Origin: Sordaria brevicollis | Taxonomy: Eukaryota; Ascomycota; Sordariomycetes; Sordariales; Sordariaceae | Direction: 5' to 3' | NCBI GenBank assembly: GCA_033439795.1 | Contig: JAUTDP010000002.1 | Span: 1,612,001 to 1,676,000, forward strand | Length of the DNA: 64,000 bases | Shown: positions 12,103 through 22,316 of the stretch, piece by piece | How positions within the stretch are numbered: position 1 is the stretch's first letter | How the letters are laid out: each line of letters opens with the position of its first letter | Notes under the pieces: generated by a model | The model's database searches: none | Told to the model about the DNA's origin: nothing | The model's input: only the letters and a program-made list of their open reading frames with translations | Translations under genes and position numbers: made by a program

Positions 12103-15017
12103 ATGGAGGTTGCCGCAATAAGGAGAACAGGGAGGGTGGTGGGGAGGACGAGCAGCTTCGACTTCACCCCATCGACATCAGGACTGGCATCCACACTTCT
12201 CCCACTCTTGCTTCTAATAAACACATTCGCCTCGCTAGCCGCCGCACAACAAACACAAACAACACCAATTCCGGTTGTAGGCGTTAAGACGGGTGTCGAT
12301 ACCAACACGGGACAGAGACCAACGAGGAGGAACATCAATGACCTTTACGCCAGGGGTGGACCACAATGGTAGGAAGAAACCGAAGTTACTGTCTTGTGGG
12401 GCGATATTGCTGCACAATTGTCCACTTACACAACTCGATGGCTGACTGGATGTGTTTTCTCAGGGACCTATACATCTTGGCCCTGTCTGAGATGCAAGCT
12501 ATGGACGAGTCAGATGAGCTGTCCTATTTCAGTGTGGCAGGTAAGTAAGGATACGCACATTTGGGGCTTCTACGGCCTATTGGAGAGACCGTAAAACTGA
12601 CTTGAATATTGAAAAGGTGTTCATGGGTTGCCGCACAAGGTATGGAATGGAGTCGAGCAAGTTGATGGTGCGCCTGACTCTGGGTACTGTCCTCACGGTG
12701 TGAGTATTGTCGCTCCATGGCTCCTACGATGGATCCGATGCTTACTGATATTGAAACAATGCAGGAAACTATCTTTGCGCCGTGGCATCGGCCATATGTT
12801 GCTCTCTTTGAGGTATGTGTGCATTCTCCCACTTGACACTGAGTCCCAATTCCTTTCAATCAACCCCAAACTAACCACCCCTTCCTGAAATAGCAAACAC
12901 TAGTCTCTCACGCCATCAACATCGCCTCCCGCTACCCTGCTTCTTTCCAATCCGCCTACATCGATGCCGCCCGCACACTCCGCGTTCCCTTCTGGGACTG
13001 GGCTTCTGACTCTTCTCTGCCCTACGCCGTAATGAACGAGACCATCAAAGTCGGTAACACTCCTGACTCTTCTCTATCGGCACTATCACCGCCAAACACC
13101 AACGGCACTGGTGGTGGGAGCGGGGCGCCCTCAGGTGCCGTGGGAGTGACGGTCAGGAACCCGCTGTATAGCTACAGATTTCATGAAGGGAGTGTCATGT
13201 ATAGGTGGGGACAAGACAACATGAAGTTGAATCCGCAGACAGAGAGATGTGCGGTGGACAACAAGGCAGAGAACAACGGGACGGCAACGAAGCGGTGGTC
13301 TGAGCCCTGGAAGGCTCAGGGGACGATGAGGGAATTGGGGAGTCAGCTCAGGGATAGCGTGGTGAGTATCCTTGAAGTGAAGCGTAGAGTTGGAGTGTCT
13401 ACTGTGAAGGACTGACATCCAACCTACGGTCCCGAACTTGAAGGCAAAGTCCGCTAACCCATTGCTTGCGCCATCATAGTACGATCTCTTCGTTCGCCCT
13501 GATCCCGAACAATGGGGAGCTGGGGGTTTCGAGGGTCCTCACAATATCGTACACAACTACGCTGGTTGTAAGGAAGGCAGCACCATGGCTAACGTCGATT
13601 GGTCCGCTTTCGACCCTATCTTGTGAGTACCTCCTTTCCTTCGGGCACAACAAAGTGACATCACATACCTTCCTGCTAACCATTCCCCAACCCAACAGCA
13701 TGCTCCACCACACAAACACCGACCGCCTCGTCGCCCTCTGGCAAGCAATCTACTACAAGAACGCAACCTTCACCTCCGCCTCCCCCTCCGGCGGCCAGCT
13801 CGGCACCAAAGCGGGGACTACCCTCACGGCCGACTCGCCCCTCAAGCCCTTCCACGCCGAGTTCCCTGCCAACACCAGCAGCGGCAACCAGCCACCTTCG
13901 GATACGGGAGGTTACTTCCACACTAGTAGCTCTGTGGCAGACCTCAGAACGTTCGGGTACACTTATCCCGAGCTGAACACGGATTGGATGATGAGCGATA
14001 AGGAGACGCTGGCGGCGCATGTGAGGAAGGCCGTCAACAAGTTGTATGGGACTAGTGATGATGGTAGTGCGGATGGGCAAGGGCAGGGAGGTAGTTCGAA
14101 GCGAGATGTTCAGGAGGAATCACATCTCGAGGACACCCTGGACGGCACGGAAACCGGGACTGACGGCGGAATGCACATCGAGGAAAACAACAAAATCACC
14201 TTCCGCCGTTCTCGATTCCAGCCCCGGTCTCTCTCTCCTTCCACTGCGAACAAAGGCACCCAAGACGACACCAAAACCACCGACGGCAAAGAAACGGAAG
14301 AAAACAACAAAATCACCTTCCGCAGTTCTCGCTCCCTCTCCCAGTCCGGCCACAAAAGGAAGAAACGACAATCCTACGGCCAACCCCCCATCAAAAACTA
14401 CTACTACACCGCCGAACTCTCGGTCGAGCGCTCCGAAGTTCCCTTACCATGCACCATCTCCCTGATTGTAAACGGGGTAGTCATGGGCCGCATGTCCCTT
14501 TTGGGCATGCCAATGCAGGGGATAGCAAAGGTAAGTATGCCGTTGGCAAGGCCGTTGAAGGATGTTGCTCCTACGACGGAAAATGGCAATGGGGGTGGTG
14601 GGTATGGACAGCAGCAGGGGCAGGCTCGACGGAGTCTAAGGCGGAGGAGGATGGAGATGAAGGCCACGGAGGAGGAGAAGGACAAGTTAAAGAGGAGGGG
14701 ACTGGGACGCGTGGACATGACTCCTAAGAGGATCATACCGTTTTTGAGGGGGAACATGACTGTTGAGATTCGGGCGGTAAGTCGCATCTGTTCTTCATTG
14801 ATGCATCTGCTGGGCATTGCTGACTCCATCATCCGAATAGAACGACCAAACTTTGACCGACCCATCCACCGTCCCGTCTCTACATCTCGAGATCCAGGAC
14901 TGGGAATACATTCCCCGCCAAAGCGACAGCGAGTTCCCTGTCTTCCACAATCCTCGGAAATGGCCGATTGGCGTCCGTGGACCGGGAGGGCATGGAGGGT
15001 ACGGTGGAGGAAACTAG
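12103..15017 (+). CDS. secreted tyrosinase (type 3 copper monophenol oxidase)
   Basis: Eight exons: 12103-12368, 12464-12540, 12617-12699, 12765-12812, 12894-13361, 13480-13622, 13699-14776, 14841-15017; 779 residues. It should oxidise monophenols and diphenols to quinones (melanin-type chemistry). A hydrophobic stretch (LLPLLLLINTFASLAAAQQ, about residues 35-53) looks like a signal peptide or signal anchor after a basic lead. The CuA ligands are His117 (VHGLP), His141 (CPHG) and His150 (WHRPY). CuB is in GPHNIVHNY (His335, His339) and LHHTNTDR (His365/366). A long C-terminal region follows, as in fungal protyrosinases whose tail covers the active site until cleaved. It is rich in basic pairs (KR, RRRR) and holds two copies of ENNKITFR. 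The start is the first ATG of the frame. It is distinct from the classic 685-residue N. crassa tyrosinase, which begins without a signal peptide. It converges with the GH7 gene. Confidence 0.9.
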
Positions 15018-15534
15018 ACTGAGTGGCTCAAGAGAGTAGCCCGCGTGGTCTCAAGTGTCGTAGTTCTGTGGAGGCAACTCTAGCTAGGAACGGATCTGGG
15101 GAAAATCGACTCAAATGGGCAGCAAGGGAGTAAACAGAGGTCAAGAAGGGGTAAGGAAAGGGAATCGGGGAGGAGGAAAATACCACCATTAGTTGAGATC
15201 AATGATTTATAGCGTACCAAAAACGTAGAATCTGAAAAGCAAAAACCAAGACAAGGGGAACATGTTCAGAAATGCTATATGTACGTCAAAACAATCGTTT
15301 ACCTCCTTGTCCTCTTTTATTCCACCCTTTCAATCTTTTTAATCATCCAGACTGGCACAAGCTCTAGATCTGTACCAACAGTATAGCCGGTCTAGAAGTT
15401 ACACTTCTCGGCCATGGGAGAAGGTTCACCAATGTTCGGCCAAGGAGTTGAGACAATGAAGAAAAGGCTTCAAAGTTCTCCAATAATGCAACTGCAGGGC
15501 TCTGTAACGAGATCCTTCCTCTTGGTTGGCGTTT
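15018..15534. other. convergent 3' region between tyrosinase and GH7 genes
   Basis: These 517 bases hold the 3' ends of two genes facing each other. No gene or repeat is visible. T-rich and A-rich patches around 15200-15350 fit polyadenylation regions. Confidence 0.6.
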
Positions 15535-17187
15535 CTAAGCAGGTTGCTTGAAAGTCGATCCGATAGGACCGAACTTGATGTTGGCTGTAGATAGTGCCAA
15601 AGTCAGTTATCCATCTGATGATGCGGAGGTAGGATCTGGAGTATACTCACAATAAATAACCTGATTATTAGCCTGACTACTCTCAATCTCCGCCGGCACC
15701 CCCGAACTCGTCTCACACGTCCCCCTAGCCTTGCCGGGAGCCTCCGGGTCCGCATCAACAGGGAAAGTCGAATCAAGCCACAACATATTCGCATAATGAT
15801 CATCCCACAAACTCATAACCAGCACCATGGGCTTGGCGATCGCAGCGCTAAACTGCGCGAACCCGCCCTTGTTGTTGAAGATATCCGAGTCGCCAAACGC
15901 CGTCTTTTGGGCGTTGCAAAACTCGGGAGTAATGGAATTGCCGGGGTTGCCGTCGATGGTGGACTCGGAGTTGGCAATCACTTTCCCGTTTTGCACGTAG
16001 AAGCGCTTGATTTCGGATAGCTGGCCGGAGGAGTCCTTGAGGAATTGGGTTACGACGGTGAATTTCTTGGTGGTATCAACGGTCATACCGGGACCGTAGA
16101 AGTCGCGGACACCTTGGCGGTAGGAGTTGAAGTCGCAGCCGTCGGGGTCGCAGGTGCCGGAGTAGCGGTCGTCGGAGTAAGTGCCGCCGCAGGAGTCGCC
16201 TTCGCAACGGTGTTGGCCGATGGTAGTGCAAGGGTGGGGGGTGTAGGCGGTGGAGATTGAGTTTGCCTCCCTGGTGGATGTCAGTCATGTTGGTGATGGA
16301 AGAAGAGAAGGTAGAGGTCAACGAACCAGATATCCATCTCGGTACAGCAAGAACCATACTTGCCCACACCCGCGTTAGGGTCGTTGGTGGACTCCTTCCA
16401 CTCGCCTACATTGGCCTCGCCGTTGATGAACTTCAAGTCACGCGGGCATTGAGCATCGCAGTATCCGGTGCCGTATTTGGCGCCGGCCTTGTTACCGGAG
16501 TACTTGGACAAACCGCCGTCCTCATCCATAGAGACGAAGTATAAGGCACCATTGAGACCGCAGCTGTTGTGATGGTCAGTCAGATCTGATCTCTGGCACC
16601 TTTCTTGATTTTGACCAAGGTCTTTTGTCGACAAGGGGAGTGGATGATGCTTACCCAAGCTTCGAGACATCCACATCAAAAGTGAACTCGTTACCAAGCA
16701 AAGTGTACATCTGATACTTGGTGGCACTAGCCATCATGTACAAGCGAGAACCGATGTTGGTGGCTGGCATTCATTTCTTGTCAGTAATCCAGCCGTCTGT
16801 CTTCTTCGGAATGGTTACGAAAGGCAACTCACAATAATCCCCCTTCTGCACAAACTTCAACGTCAACGCATTCCCGCTGGTCGAAGCACCGTACGTCGAA
16901 GCATACGAGGCACCATCAATAGCACAGTTGGACGCACACGACTTGCCGTCCTTGCAAATAGTCGAGTTCCATGAATTGCCGTTGTAGCAGTTGGTGTAGC
17001 CGTTCTTGTCGTGGACCCAGCGCCAGTTGGCGTCGATGGTGACCTCGCCGTTCACGTTGCTGCACGAGCCGCCGGAGGAGCACTTTTGCCATGTCATTTT
17101 GGGATGAGTCTCGGTGGTCTCTTTGCCAACTTGTTGGGCTGCGGCAAAGCCGGCAAAGGCCGCGAGGGCGGCGAGCTGGGAGAACAT
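15535..17187 (-). CDS. GH7 cellobiohydrolase without cellulose-binding module
   Basis: Five exons on the minus strand: 17187-16833, 16763-16655, 16563-16327, 16270-15651, 15584-15535; 456 residues. GH7 cellobiohydrolases release cellobiose processively from cellulose chain ends outside the cell. A signal peptide is clear ([19 protein letters not shown]). The catalytic motif EMDIWEAN gives Glu230 (nucleophile), Asp232 and Glu235 (acid/base); intron 3 splits the Trp234 codon inside this motif. Other family blocks are [33 protein letters not shown] and, at the end, [11 protein letters not shown]. The protein stops right after this block, so there is no linker or CBM1. Length and loops fit a cellobiohydrolase better than an endoglucanase. 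The ATG at 17187 is the first in frame. A TATA-like box lies about 95 bp upstream. Carbon-source control would be expected but is not proven by the sequence. Confidence 0.93.
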
Positions 17188-17281
17188 GGTGAACAATGCG
17201 AGCTCCGGGCGAAGAAGGAAACTGATGATGTCCTAGTGAAGGCTGGCTCTATCGAGTACTCTTCTCAGGTGTGGGAGTTGG

Positions 17282-17290
17282 CTTTATATG
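17282..17290 (-). promoter_or_regulatory. TATA-like box of the GH7 gene
   Basis: On the minus strand this reads CATATAAAG, about 95 bases upstream of the ATG. Position and sequence fit a core promoter of a strongly induced secreted enzyme gene. Confidence 0.55.
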
Positions 17291-19084
17291 GATTGTCTCA
17301 TGGTCCTTCGGCTTGAATATCCGTCGTATCTCTGTCTTGTTGGCCAGTAGCGGAGTGTTTGTTCCTCGTCGTTCCGCAGATGCTACGATCCAGACAACAT
17401 CGATGAATATCTTTCACTGGTCTTTCCTTGTCCCAATGTGCGTGGTTCCGGCACTCTGGGCCTGAATGCCGAGAAAATATTCGTGAGAATCAGTCAGGTA
17501 GACGAAAGAATTCCTCGTAGGAGAAGTCAAGTTGCTGAAAGTGTCAGAAAACCCCAGGAAATTCGGGTATTGCTTCCGTCCGTCATGGTAGGCCATAGAC
17601 TTGTATCCTGTTGCTGTCCGCTGCGGTATCTTCCCAAGTGGTCATAGGTGCGGTGTACATCTGAAGAAGTTTAAACTGAGCGGCTGACGGCAAGGACCTC
17701 GACTTGGTAGATCTTTCAGGGATTGCAGTTGTAATCGTATGTAGTCCTGCGGACCCAGCATCAGAGCCATCTCTATCTCTATCTTACCCCTTGACAGGGC
17801 AAGGGAGGCTCTGTACGAACCGCCCAATTCGAGCTCTCATAAAAGCAGCGGAGAGCGAGGCTCCGATCAGCTTGTTCGTTCTTCTCTTTTTGAGAGTTAT
17901 AACAGATGTCAAAAGACTACGGCAAGGAAGCTTCCCGGCGGAAGTGAAAGCGAGCATCCATACACCATGCGTAGGCGAAACGGGTTGTCATTGAAGATCG
18001 CTCCATGTCGCCTTGATACGCTTCCCCATATTTTCGGTTAAGCGCTCGTCAAGAGTGCCCATGGGGACCCCAGATTCTCACGGCAATGAAGGCCCGATTG
18101 TCGGCACGCAGGGACGGCATATGTAGGGATGAGAATGCAGTTGATGACAAGCGGATGATCGAGAAAGTAGGATCAACGGCAAGAAAAGACTTTGTCGTCT
18201 CGCTTTGGATGAGGCTAGAATGGAGATCTGGGTCCGGCCCAGTCATAGACGGACCGAAAAGGAAGCAAATAGCTTGCATAACGGCGGCAGGCCCCAGATA
18301 CCGACCCGTACGTCGGCCGTGTTCGAGAACAGTGACCCCCAACTTCCAGGTATCTATACGGCGTACCTGATACAGCTCCCGCCGATCGACCCGGAGAGCT
18401 GTCCCGTGAAGCGAATAGCCTGAACCACATGCTTGCCTTATTTCATGTCAGCATACAACGAACAGTATGTTGCTACGCGGGAAGAATTGGGACACGGAAA
18501 AGGAGACTATCATACGACAGGAAGGAAGGGAACACGAAGATAAGCAACAGATTGACAATGTCAGAAGCCAAAAGAGTACAACCAGATAGTGACCCATGAG
18601 AGATAGAAGTATGAATGTGTGGTCGTCATAATAAAGATCTTGAGGCTGTTGTCAGCCAAGATAACGTCGACCCGGATAGAGGAAACTTTCCTGTCTTGAT
18701 CAGATCAAGACCCCACGCCCAGCCCCGATGATGCTGCATGAGACCAGCTTTCGGATCAGAACGTGTGATAGATAGGCGCGGCCAGGGACCTCTGAGGCTG
18801 TCTTCATCCAGACTATGGATAAATGACATAGCCTAGATGCCAGGGTCGGACTGGAAGGCGGCTCGGAAGATTTGCAATTGCAACCACGGGATGCCGTTGC
18901 ACTGGTATTGCCGGGCGAATCAGGTACGGGATGGACGGCAATCATCTGTCTGAAATGTATTAGCCAGACCACCCACGCCTTTAGCCAGTCTAGATAACAA
19001 GGGTCTAGGGATTTGAGATTTCCATGGTCTGGACCCAGAATCTGATCCTGAGATAAGGGAGAAAGTCGGAGTAGCGTGTCACGC
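17291..19084. other. gene-free stretch upstream of GH7 gene and downstream of Fpg gene
   Basis: No gene is recognisable. It contains the upstream region of the GH7 gene, including a GCGGAG hexamer near 17350 that fits the carbon-repressor consensus SYGGRG, and the 3' flank of the DNA glycosylase gene. One such hexamer is expected by chance. Confidence 0.5.
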
Positions 19085-20438
19085 TCAAGTTGCTTTGCTT
19101 TGCAACCTTCCCGAGCGTCTTCGTCCTGAGGTGTCGACCTCGGGTTCCTCTTTTGCCTTTGTGCCCCTTTTCGGCTTCTTGGAATCTTCAAAATACTGTG
19201 AGCTCGTAGCTGACTTCTTCGAGGACTGCGTCTTTGCTTTCTTGGGTGGCGCTGTCATCTCACTGTCCTCTTCTGTCTTGACGTTCCTCTTTCTAGACGC
19301 GGCCCTTTCTGTCTTGACGTCTGACTCCTCTGCCTTTGGCTCTTCGCTCTCAGCTTTTGACTTGGTCGCCTTCGCTCTTGGGGCTTTCTTCGGTGCCTCC
19401 TTCTCGTTGCCTGACTCGAGCGGTTCTTCCTTGATGCCTGACACAACCTGGCCAGTCTTCTTCTGCCTTGCGGGCGCATAGCAACTTGTGCGCCCGCCGA
19501 CAGTAATAAAGGCAAGCTTGTCGCCGTTGGGAGTATGAATGTGCGCATTCTTGGAACCTTTACCCCAGCGATAGTTGAAGAGCCAGTCGTCTGGAAACTG
19601 ATCGGAATCGCCGAGCTTGTCGACAGCAGTCTGGCAAACATATCTGATGTTCTCGTAGAGCCGCTTGATCTCGGCATCACTGAAGTCGTTGCAGTACTGT
19701 TCTGGGTGAAGCTTTGCTTGGTACAAGACCTCGTCGGCCACCCAATTTCCAATGCCACTAATAACGGCCTGGTCGAGCAGAAGAGCCTTGATGGGTACCT
19801 TGCGGGACTTCATCTTCTCGCGCAGATAGTCCTCAGTGAAGACATCGAGGTCAACCACCGGATCAGGACCGTTCTCCACGAGGGGAGAGTGTTTCCTGAT
19901 TTCCTTTCCGGGACATTCAACTGCGCGGACACGGCCAAATCGTCGTGGATCGGTAAAGGCCATCTCGTCGCCTTCTTTTGTGACGATTTTAAACTTCCAG
20001 TACTTTGGCGGCCACTTGTCGATTTCGTCGGCCTTCATCTTCTTGTAGTAGTTCGTGTATGCTGTCCTTTCGCCCTTGATGTGGATCCAACCGGTCATGC
20101 CAAAGTGCATTACAAGATGTGGAGGCTTACTCATTTCCATCCTAGAGATCGGTCAGTCGAAGACAAAGGCAAACGGCACGTCTTGGATTGCCTACCAGAA
20201 GTATTTTCCTTGTGTGCCAGCTGAGACAATCTTCTTTCCAATCAAACCAGCAGCCATCTTGGGTCCATCTGTCCCAACCTTACCAAATACGTTGGCGTCA
20301 TCAATGGCTTCTGCATGCTTGATGACCTTGCCTACAAAGTGCAGACGCAGAAAGTGGACGGCACGCGCAACTTCCTACCAGTCAGCTCAGGACATGTAAT
20401 AGGAAATGGAACAACATACTCTCAGCGATCTCAGGCAT
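19085..20438 (-). CDS. formamidopyrimidine-DNA glycosylase (Fpg/MutM family)
   Basis: Three exons: 20438-20420, 20370-20196, 20141-19085; 416 residues. This family removes oxidised purines such as 8-oxoguanine and cuts the strand by beta/delta elimination. The mature N-terminus MPEIAE supplies the catalytic Pro2 and Glu3; Lys62 in QGKYFW is the conserved domain-1 lysine. The helix-two-turn-helix block is LLLDQAVISGIGNWVADEVL. The finger motif GGRTSCYAPARQ keeps the arginine loop but lacks the four zinc cysteines, so this is a zincless finger as in plant and fungal enzymes. A 120-residue tail is rich in Lys, Glu and Ser and could target the nucleus. The 19-base first exon is required because it encodes the catalytic end. 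To stay in frame, intron 1 (49 nt) must end at GGAAG rather than at the TAG four bases earlier. It is divergent from the snoRNA host gene. Confidence 0.92.
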
Positions 20439-20818
20439 TTTTTTTTGTCCTGTTTACTCTGACTTTGGGGTTTGTTGTTCTCCGGAGTTGGTGATGACCT
20501 CATCGGCGGAAACGCGCTACGAGACGAGAAGCTGTGGTGGAGAACTGGAGCTTGCCCCACGCGAAAAAGAAACGACTACACGTGACTGGCCGTGAGAAAG
20601 TGAATGCTGTGAAGTGAACTGCACTTTCCTTATCGTTATCTTACCTTTGTGCCAGCGCCTGCCGCCCAATTGGCCTACCCCACCCAAACTTGCAGCCGAA
20701 ATTTTTCCCATTGGCCCCACAACTGTTGCAGCTTCAAAACCTCGCGCGCCTCAACTTTTTTCTGCCGCTTCCCACTTTCAACTTCCAACATCACCGAGCA
20801 TCGCCCAGTCCACTTTTG
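20439..20818. promoter_or_regulatory. divergent promoter region, Fpg gene / snoRNA host gene
   Basis: Only 380 bases separate the Fpg start codon (-) from the first donor of the snoRNA host (+). Both promoters and both leaders must lie here. Pyrimidine-rich stretches such as CTCAACTTTTTTCTGCC (about 20750) could be the host transcription start. No TATA box is obvious. Confidence 0.55.
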
Positions 20819-20865
20819 GTAAGTCCCAGATATTCTTCCAAGCACAGCACAAGCACAATCCCCCT

Positions 20866-20953
20866 CCGTCCTGATGACAACACCATAAACCGCAAACTAG
20901 AGTCTTTGATCCTACGGGAAATGCAACTAGATATGTACGTCAGTCTGAATGAC
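20866..20953 (+). ncRNA. box C/D snoRNA, snR78-like (intron 1)
   Basis: C box CTGATGA at 20871-20877 and D box CTGA at 20945-20948. The guide AAACTAGAGTC (20894-20904) is complementary to 25S rRNA GACUCUAGUUU. With D' box TTGA at 20906-20909, the fifth-nucleotide rule selects A20901, which pairs with the uridine equivalent to yeast Um2421, the snR78 target. The terminal stem is weak (GTC/GAC). It sits in intron 1 (20819-21030), with the branch site CTAAC at 21007. Confidence 0.85.
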
Positions 20954-21092
20954 AACGTATCAACACAATCGCGTCGCACATCATCCATTCTTCCTGGACG
21001 ATCTGGCTAACCAACGCAAAGTGCTTCTAGTGATTGAACATCACGGCCATATGGGCTTCGACGTATAGGATTGGGCGATTGGGGGGAGGGGA

Positions 21093-21188
21093 CGGGGGAG
21101 AGTCAAGACATGATCTTGTGCGGTCGACCGCGTTAAAACTGGCGGTCCTTTGAGCTACCCATTGGTTCATGTCTTGCGCTCTCCCTCG
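21093..21188 (+). other. long stem-loop inside host exon 2
   Basis: The arm 21093-21113 (CGGGGGAGAG, T, CAAGACATGA) pairs with 21167-21188 (TCATGTCTTG, CG, CTCTCCCTCG): 20 base pairs with one G-U pair and one small internal loop. The 53-nt apical part contains a GCGG-TCGA-CCGC mini-hairpin. It lies between intron 1 and intron 2, so it should stay in the spliced host RNA. It has no C/D boxes. It may be a separate structured RNA, a processing site or a stability element. Confidence 0.6.
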
Positions 21189-21234
21189 GGGTCATGGCAT
21201 TGAAAAGGTTGGTTCCCACATCATTTTCCCGCTC

Positions 21235-21324
21235 GCTTTCCTGATGATCAACTTTGCTTTTGCAAGTTGGAATTACCGATTGATACCCAATGAAAACATA
21301 AAATGGCTGTTTCTGATTGAAAGC
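21235..21324 (+). ncRNA. box C/D snoRNA, snR77-like (intron 2)
   Basis: C box CTGATGA at 21241-21247, D box CTGA at 21313-21316, closed by the stem GCTTTC (21235-21240) / GAAAGC (21319-21324). The guide at 21265-21278 contains GGAATTACCG and pairs with the universal 18S sequence CGGUAAUUCC over about 14 bp with one wobble. With D' box TTGA at 21280-21283, A21275 selects the U of CGGU, equivalent to yeast 18S Um578 (snR77) and human Um627. Intron 2 runs 21208-21388 (donor GTTGGT, branch CTGAC). Confidence 0.9.
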
Positions 21325-21473
21325 ACTTCATCCTTCTCGATGTGATTGCATACTTGGTTGTCGACCATGTGCTGACTTCCTCGTTCAGATGTCCAGGCTT
21401 TCCTTCCGCCCGACTCAGTAGTGGTGCCGCAACCAATTGTGAGTTGGTTCATTTTGCTGTCTCCTCCGACACG

Positions 21474-21568
21474 CTTTTATGATGAAACGGCACTGGGCTC
21501 CGATTTTTTCACATGAGCACGACATGCCATTTTGCGACAGGCCTAGAAAACCTCGTCCACTGATCAGC
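21474..21568 (+). ncRNA. box C/D snoRNA, snR76-like (intron 3)
   Basis: C box ATGATGA at 21479-21485 and D box CTGA at 21560-21563. The guide GCACTGGGC (21490-21498) pairs with 25S GCCCAGUGC. D' box CCGA at 21500-21503 makes G21495 the fifth nucleotide, selecting the C equivalent to yeast 25S Cm2197, the snR76 target. Intron 3 runs 21439-21633, donor GTGAGT, branch CTAAT at 21617. Confidence 0.85.
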
Positions 21569-21717
21569 ATCCATCATCAACACGTTTTGAAGCACATCAG
21601 CAACCATGAACGGTGACTAATGCGCTTCATCAGAGTACAGTTGGATTGCGACATCACTTGCTTTGTTTCCTAACACATTTGGTAAGTTACTTTTTCTCTT
21701 CGATGCACAACAACACC

Positions 21718-21810
21718 ATTCCATGATGATCCCTTTAGATGACGAGTCTTATCGGGGATTCCCCATGCAGACAAAACCTTTTTTATACCATTCATGCATT
21801 TCTGAAATTC
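21718..21810 (+). ncRNA. box C/D snoRNA, snR75-like (intron 4)
   Basis: C box ATGATGA at 21723-21729 and D box CTGA at 21802-21805. The first guide TTAGATGACGAG (21735-21746) is complementary to 25S CUCGUCAUCUAA; with D' CTTA at 21748, C21743 selects the G equivalent to yeast Gm2288 (snR75). A second guide before the D box, CCATTCATGC (21788-21797), pairs with 25S GCAUGAAUGG 19 nt further on and would direct methylation of a G at about yeast position 2307. Intron 4 starts at 21682 and has branch CTAAC at 21856. Confidence 0.85.
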
Positions 21811-21968
21811 CTCTTTACGATCAAGTCTTTTGCAGTTCTCAGTTGAACAACTTGACTAACGATCACCCAGACCACAGGTTGCACCGTATCTTCTCTCGAT
21901 GCTCGGGTTTTTTGGTATGTGCCTCTGTCTCTTTGCTTCGGCATCGAGCTTCCATTCCAGCCCATTTC

Positions 21969-22050
21969 CTTCCATGATGATCCGACAAAAATAAAGACAA
22001 GCATATGTCCGAGCTTTTGCGACGAAGACACACTGTCATGTCTGATCTTT
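21969..22050 (+). ncRNA. box C/D snoRNA, snR74-like (intron 5)
   Basis: C box ATGATGA at 21974-21980 and D box CTGA at 22042-22045. The guide GACAAGCATATG (21996-22007) is a perfect 12-nt complement of the start of 18S rRNA (CAUAUGCUUGUC). D' box CCGA at 22009-22012 makes T22004 the fifth nucleotide, selecting A28, the snR74 target in yeast (A27 for human U27). Intron 5 starts at 21915 (GTATGT) and has branch CTAAC at 22096. Confidence 0.9.
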
Positions 22051-22212
22051 GCACCATTTGCATCCTGTCACTTGGCCACTCTGCCTTGCAGCATGCTAAC
22101 GGTCACAAAGTCAGTCTTGCTTGGTTCAATAACCGGGAACGCATCGTCAGCATTGTCTCGCTGCTCAGAATGGTAAGCCAACATTTCCTCTTTCCAAGCT
22201 TGTTCAAGATGG

Positions 22213-22316
22213 CTACAATGATGAATAAAATTTATCACGACGGTCTACATAGGACTTGGCTTCGGCCTTGTCCCTTTGATGAAAAACGCCGATGACACGG
22301 CACCCGAACTGAGTCG
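22213..22316 (+). ncRNA. box C/D snoRNA, snR73-like (intron 6)
   Basis: C box ATGATGA at 22218-22224, D box CTGA at 22309-22312, and a C'-like TTGATGA near 22276. The boxes are enclosed by an exceptionally long stem, 22196-22213 with 22316-22333: 18 bp, 15 of them perfect in one run (CTTGTTCAAGATGGC and its complement). The guide TCACGACGGTCTA (22235-22247) matches 25S UAGACCGUCGUGA over 13 nt. To select the C equivalent to yeast Cm2959 (snR73), the D' box would start at 22248, where the sequence (CATA) is degenerate. Intron 6 runs 22173-22381. Confidence 0.9.

Noticed and set aside
14529..14540. GTAAGT inside tyrosinase exon 7, considered as a donor
   Set aside because: The frame continues through it into expected C-terminal-domain sequence, and no matching acceptor is needed.
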